Part shown: positions 7,905 to 10,560 of the stretch, in pieces
Numbering within the stretch: position 1 is the first letter of the stretch
Layout of the letters: each line of letters opens with the position of its first letter
Assembly: GCA_029857975.1 (NCBI GenBank)
Contig: JAOUFX010000048.1
Coordinates: forward strand, 1 to 10,560
Length of the DNA stretch: 10,560 nucleotides
Direction of reading: 5' to 3'
Source of the DNA: Deltaproteobacteria bacterium
GTDB lineage: Bacteria > Desulfobacterota > SM23-61
Translations under genes and position numbers: made by a program
The notes under the pieces: generated by a model
Database searches by the model: none
The model's input: only the letters and a program-made list of their open reading frames with translations
What the model was told of the DNA's origin: nothing

Positions 7905-7964
7905 CGAGCAGTCTATTCCCGGACCCGGCGGGGAGGTGCTGAGTGCCGGCCAAGCGGTGAGACT

Positions 7965-7999
7965 AAAAAAAAATCAAGGAGTCAAACCATCTTGTGGTT
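7965..7999 (-). terminator. Weak terminator candidate downstream of the HD-GYP gene
   Basis: Minus-strand reading gives AACCA-CAAGA-TGGTT (7999-7985), then 11 bases, then nine T residues (7973-7965). It lies about 40 bases after the HD-GYP stop codon. The stem is only 5 bp and is too far from the T-tract for a canonical intrinsic terminator, so this is tentative. Confidence 0.25.
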
Positions 8000-8038
8000 C
8001 AGTTGCAGATTGTATCCAAATCGAATCTATCTCATCTT

Positions 8039-9082
8039 TTATGAGCTGTATATTTTTTCCTTTATGAAAATTTCCAAAATTTTAGGATCAAATTGTTTGC
8101 CTTTGCCTTTCTCCAATTCTACCAGCGCATCTTCCCGAGACATCTCTCGCCGATAGGGTCGTAAACTGCTCATGGCATCGAAGGCGTCGGCAATAGAAAT
8201 CATTCTTGCCTCCAAGGGAATATTTTCCCCGACCAATCCATCCGGATAACCACTGCCATCAAAGCGCTCATGATGATGGCGAATCATGGGGATCTCGTCC
8301 ATAAAAAAGCTGCCTCCTTCTACAATCTTCACCCCGATCAAGGGGTGCTCCCGGATGTGCTCATACTCCATGGAATTCAGGGGACCCTGTTTTTGAAGCA
8401 CTTCATCCTTGATGCCGATCATGCCGATGTCATGCAGCAGAGCCCCAAATTCCAGGCTTTCTATTTTCTTCTCGCTAAAGCCCAACTTTTCGGCTATTTG
8501 CACGCTCCATCTCCTCACCCGATCGGAATGGCCTCGGGTATAGGGGTCTTTGGCATCGATCGCTTCCACCAGCATCTTGACTGAATCTAAATGAGCTTTC
8601 TTCAACATCCCATAAGCCCTGCGCAGGTCTGCCGTCCTTTCCTCAACCAATTCCTCCAGATGTTGGTCATAGTCCGCAACCACCTCTTCCAATCGTTTCT
8701 TATCCAACGCCTTCTTGACGCTGAAGACCACAAGGTCTAAATCGAACGGTTTCAGGATGAAATCATAGGCCCCGAAATGCAAAGCCTTCACCACCGTATC
8801 GATCTCCGCATGACCCGTAATCATGATCACCATCATTTGAGGACCCAGCGTCTTCACCTTTTTTAAAAGCTCAAGACCATCCATCTCGGGCATTTTGATG
8901 TCGGTAATCATCAAAGAAATATTTTCTTTATAAAAATGATGGAGCGCCTCTTGCCCATTATGGGCTATTATGCAAGAATAACCTTCTTTGGAAAGTCTTT
9001 GGCCAAGAACCTTACAAGTCGCCACCTCATCATCAACAATGAGGATGCGGTCAGCCGTATGCTTGCGGAATGGTTTTTCCAA
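8039..9082 (-). CDS. Response regulator with REC and HD-GYP domains (predicted c-di-GMP phosphodiesterase)
   Basis: Numbering here counts from the in-frame TTG at 9091. The receiver domain (about 14-130) shows the acidic pair in ILIVDDE (Asp20, Asp21), phospho-acceptor Asp64 in MITDIKMPEMDG, Thr92 and Lys114 in FILKPF. A coiled-coil-like linker (about 131-165, rich in Glu, Arg and Leu) leads to an HD-GYP domain with GHSDRV (His188), LLHDIG (His220-Asp221), REHP (His249), RHHHERFDGSGYP (GYP at 281-283) and IADAFDAM (Asp305). HD-GYP enzymes hydrolyse c-di-GMP at a two- or three-metal centre, here presumably gated by a partner histidine kinase that is not in the window. The usual HDIGK reads HDIGM. 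GGGAGG abuts the TTG at 9091 but lies 9 bases from the TTG at 9082, so the latter start is preferred (347 residues). It is transcribed toward hisS but separated from it by about 550 bases. Confidence 0.93.
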   Translation of the reverse strand: MEKPFRKHTADRILIVDDEVATCKVLGQRLSKEGYSCIIAHNGQEALHHFYKENISLMITDIKMPEMDGLELLKKVKTLGPQMMVIMITGHAEIDTVVKALHFGAYDFILKPFDLDLVVFSVKKALDKKRLEEVVADYDQHLEELVEERTADLRRAYGMLKKAHLDSVKMLVEAIDAKDPYTRGHSDRVRRWSVQIAEKLGFSEKKIESLEFGALLHDIGMIGIKDEVLQKQGPLNSMEYEHIREHPLIGVKIVEGGSFFMDEIPMIRHHHERFDGSGYPDGLVGENIPLEARMISIADAFDAMSSLRPYRREMSREDALVELEKGKGKQFDPKILEIFIKEKIYSS

Positions 9083-9243
9083 GTGAATCAACCTCCCTCG
9101 TTGCTGGAATAATTTTTTTAAATCTTATTCTACGACCAGAATCCGCGCGCCCTTCGTCTCTCCTGAAATAAGTGCCAGCCATCCTGCCATCAACTTGAAC
9201 CCACGCTATCCCACAACTTGTTCTTCTACCAATATTGATGATC

Positions 9244-9315
9244 TCGTAAAAAGTCGCCATTTCCGCGTAGGCGGGACTGCTTTCGCAGGAGTGACGGATT
9301 TTCTGACTTTTACGA
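9244..9315. repeat. 72-bp inverted-repeat element, ends TCGTAAAAAGTC / GACTTTTACGA
   Basis: TCGTAAAAAGTC (9244-9255) and GACTTTTACGA (9305-9315) are reverse complements except for one extra A. They enclose CCGCGTAGGCGG and CTGCTTTCGCAGG-type palindromic bits plus GAGTGACGG. The interior resembles dispersed bacterial repeats of the type GTCATTCCxGCGAAAGCxGG. The same TCGTAAAAAGTC end occurs at 9730-9741, so at least two related elements lie within 500 bases. No coding capacity. Confidence 0.65.
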
Positions 9316-9722
9316 ATCCACCGGCCTTTGGTTTACATAAAACTTTTTTTTAACAAGAAAATTAAAGTTTGTGAAGCTACCATTCCTTCGAACTCTCGAA
9401 CTTTATTATAAGATCGGTAAAAACAGCAAAATCTTGAATGATTTAAGACATTCCTTGGAATTGGGGGATCTTAACAAAAAAAATAGCAGGAGGGGAGACC
9501 ACGCTCAATCAGTGTATTTTTAAGAACAACCGGAATGAAGATCTCATTTTTTATTCGAGCGAAGAGAATATCTCCAAAATTGAGGGGTTAAGGATCAGAT
9601 AAATCGGTATCATGGCAGAACGGCTGGTGCCAGAGGTAGCATTCTTGATTAGAAAATGTTATCCTTTTTAGAATTTTTCCATTCTTACTCGATTCTCTCT
9701 CTGCTATATAAGAGAGAAATTT
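9316..9722. other. AT-rich gene-free spacer between two repeat elements
   Basis: This stretch is AT-rich, and no convincing gene was found on either strand. The longest open piece noticed on the plus strand (about 9446-9600) lacks a credible start and resembles no family I recognise. An 8-bp inverted repeat, TTCTCTCT (9693-9700) with AGAGAGAA (9711-9718), sits immediately left of the 255-bp element. The region separates the divergent HD-GYP and VOC genes, so promoters are expected here, but none stood out. Confidence 0.5.
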
Positions 9723-9977
9723 GATGGCTTCGTAAAAAGTCCATCTGTCCCGCTCCGAGCGGGATTGCGCTTCACCCCCGCCCTGTTAGATCAGGAACTC
9801 CGTATTGAAGTTATAGGGCGGGGATCTGATTTCCAAGAGGAAGATTCATCTTGGGGTTTATCTAACAGGGTGAATCGTTGCGGCATACCTTGTAAGTATG
9901 CCTCTCTCCTCAGTCCCGCTCGGAGCGGGATTGCGCGCCTTGTCCGCCTGAGGCGGAGAGCTTTTTACTTTGCCATC
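9723..9977. mobile_element. 255-bp MITE-like element with imperfect terminal inverted repeats and nested palindromes
   Basis: The left end GATGGCTTCGTAAAAAGTC (9723-9741) and the right end (9959-9977, reverse complement GATGGCAAAGTAAAAAGCT) match at GATGGC and GTAAAAAG. Inside are two near-identical 23-base units, TCCCGCTCSGAGCGGGA followed by TTGCGC (9748-9770 and 9914-9936), each a palindrome. There is also an 11-bp inverted repeat, CCCTGTTAGAT (9781-9791) with ATCTAACAGGG (9860-9870), bordered by TTCA and TGAA. Two hairpins follow: GGCATAC/GTATGCC (9882-9902) and TCCGCC-TGA-GGCGGA (9943-9957). It contains no convincing ORF. Short length, terminal repeats and lack of a transposase suggest a non-autonomous element. 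No clear target-site duplication was seen. It lies about 60 bases upstream of the VOC gene. Confidence 0.6.
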
Positions 9978-10037
9978 GCAATTTTGACTCTTTAAGAGAT
10001 CATCAAATTTTAAGAAGGAGAAAAAAGGAGCAGGCTG

Positions 10038-10517
10038 ATGAAAGACCAATCGTTTAAAAAAGAAAATGAAATTTTTCCTCCCACCGGCTTTTGTCAGGTC
10101 GGAATCGTAGTCCAGAGCATCGATGAAACCATAAAGTACTATGAAAAGGTGTTCGGATTCGGACCGTTTGAGATTCGGGAGGTGGACTATCCGAACGCTA
10201 CTTACTATGGAGAACTCGCCGGCTATCGGGGGAAAAGAGCTTTTTTTAATCTGGGGCCGATCCAAATCGAACTCATAGAGCTCAGAGATGGGAAGACTAT
10301 CCATGAAGCCTTTCTGCGGGAAAAAGGGGAAGGGCTGCACCACATCGCCTTCGAAGTGAAAAGCTTGGAAGAAGGGAAAAAAAAGGCAGAGGAGGCGGGC
10401 TTGAAAGTGATTCAAAGCTTTTCTCGTCCAGACGGCAGCGGCTTTGCTTATCTGGATTCAGACCGGATTGGCGGAGTCCTCTTTGAACAGATCCAGAGAC
10501 CCGCCAGAAGAACATGA
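10038..10517 (+). CDS. VOC-family protein, methylmalonyl-CoA epimerase-like
   Basis: This 159-residue vicinal-oxygen-chelate protein has two beta-alpha-beta3 modules. The first starts at FCQVGIVVQSIDETIKYY (18-35), the second at GEGLHHIAFEVKSLEEG (97-113). The segments FLREKGEGLHHIAFEV and SGFAYLDSDRIGGVLFE are strongly like methylmalonyl-CoA epimerase, which interconverts the (R) and (S) methylmalonyl-CoA epimers in propionate metabolism. By motif alignment the metal ligands would be Gln20 (His in true epimerases), Glu78, His102 and Glu150. The Gln at the first site makes a related VOC enzyme possible, so the exact reaction is uncertain. The ATG at 10038 has AAAGGAG 7 bases upstream. It is divergent from the HD-GYP gene, with the 255-bp repeat element just upstream and a further ORF start 14 bases downstream. 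Confidence 0.8.
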   Translation: MKDQSFKKENEIFPPTGFCQVGIVVQSIDETIKYYEKVFGFGPFEIREVDYPNATYYGELAGYRGKRAFFNLGPIQIELIELRDGKTIHEAFLREKGEGLHHIAFEVKSLEEGKKKAEEAGLKVIQSFSRPDGSGFAYLDSDRIGGVLFEQIQRPARRT

Positions 10518-10531
10518 GGGACTTAAGCAGA

Positions 10532-10560
10532 ATGAAAAAAAAGAAGCATTTCACCCCTGG
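10532..10560 (+). CDS. Start of a further ORF, cut by the right edge
   Basis: An ATG 14 bases after the VOC stop opens MKKKKHFTP and runs to the edge, with GAGGG about 11 bases upstream. Nine codons are too few to identify it. The lysine-rich start and the position after an epimerase-like gene would suit a methylmalonyl-CoA mutase or acyl-CoA carboxylase subunit, but that is inference from context only. Confidence 0.35.

Noticed and set aside
7732..8067. 111-residue plus-strand open frame
   Set aside because: It runs through the GC-rich inverted repeat, has low-complexity composition, overlaps the 3' end of the HD-GYP gene and resembles no protein family.
9150..9180. Sigma54-like TGGCAC upstream of the HD-GYP gene on the minus strand
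   Set aside because: The -24 half matches, but the required GC at -12 is missing (TTTCAG instead of TTTGC).
9051..9260. 69-residue minus-strand open frame upstream of the HD-GYP gene
   Set aside because: Its start falls inside the 72-bp repeat, its end overlaps the HD-GYP start in another frame, and it has no recognisable motif.
9446..9600. About 50-codon open stretch in the AT-rich spacer, possible gene remnant
   Set aside because: It has no ATG, GTG or TTG start with a ribosome-binding site and no recognisable similarity.
9984..10013. TTGACT as a -35 box for the VOC gene
   Set aside because: At 16 to 18 bases downstream only poor -10 matches (ATTTTA, TTTTAA) are present, so a promoter is not supported.
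9858..10415. 185-residue minus-strand open frame
   Set aside because: It lies opposite the VOC gene and the repeat element. The plus-strand gene has clear family motifs and a good ribosome-binding site.

Overview
The window reads as a chromosomal segment of an anaerobic Desulfobacterota (Deltaproteobacteria)-type bacterium. This is inferred from three things: a hisS-aspS tandem, a zinc-site UroD/MtaA-family methyltransferase beside a VOC protein resembling methylmalonyl-CoA epimerase, and intergenic repeats with TCGTAAAAAGTC ends of a kind I associate with that group. No rRNA, tRNA, CRISPR array, phage gene or transposase gene was seen.

Positions 1-7492 hold six consecutive minus-strand genes. 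In transcription order they are hisS (histidyl-tRNA synthetase), aspS (aspartyl-tRNA synthetase), a UroD/MtaA-like methyltransferase, an MFS transporter, an N-acyl-D-amino-acid deacylase, and the 5' part of a zinc-ribbon threonine synthase that runs off the left edge. Gaps are 102, 15, 59, 137 and 25 bases (45 for the first if the upstream aspS start is used), so a single long operon or a few overlapping transcripts is plausible. A good sigma70-type promoter (TTGACT, 17 bases, TATTAT) lies about 130 bases upstream of hisS. It is followed by a leader containing a hairpin plus U-tract that could act as an attenuator.

Positions 7493-8038 have no convincing gene. Besides the hisS promoter and leader they hold a GC-rich 187-bp stretch bounded by a perfect 18-bp inverted repeat, with a central hairpin and an alternative pairing partner outside it. 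It is a candidate structured RNA or palindromic repeat element.

Positions 8039-9082 encode a minus-strand response regulator with receiver and HD-GYP domains (predicted c-di-GMP phosphodiesterase). Positions 9083-10037 form a divergent, mostly AT-rich, gene-free region carrying two repeat elements that share the terminus TCGTAAAAAGTC: a short one of 72 bp and a 255-bp MITE-like one with nested palindromes. Rightwards, on the plus strand, come a VOC-family protein similar to methylmalonyl-CoA epimerase and the first codons of a further ORF.

Functionally, the left block joins translation (two class II aminoacyl-tRNA synthetases) with amino-acid-related genes (deacylase, transporter, threonine synthase) and a one-carbon-type methyltransferase. 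The right edge points to propionyl/methylmalonyl-CoA metabolism. The most unusual content is in the non-coding DNA at 7550-7924 and 9244-9977.
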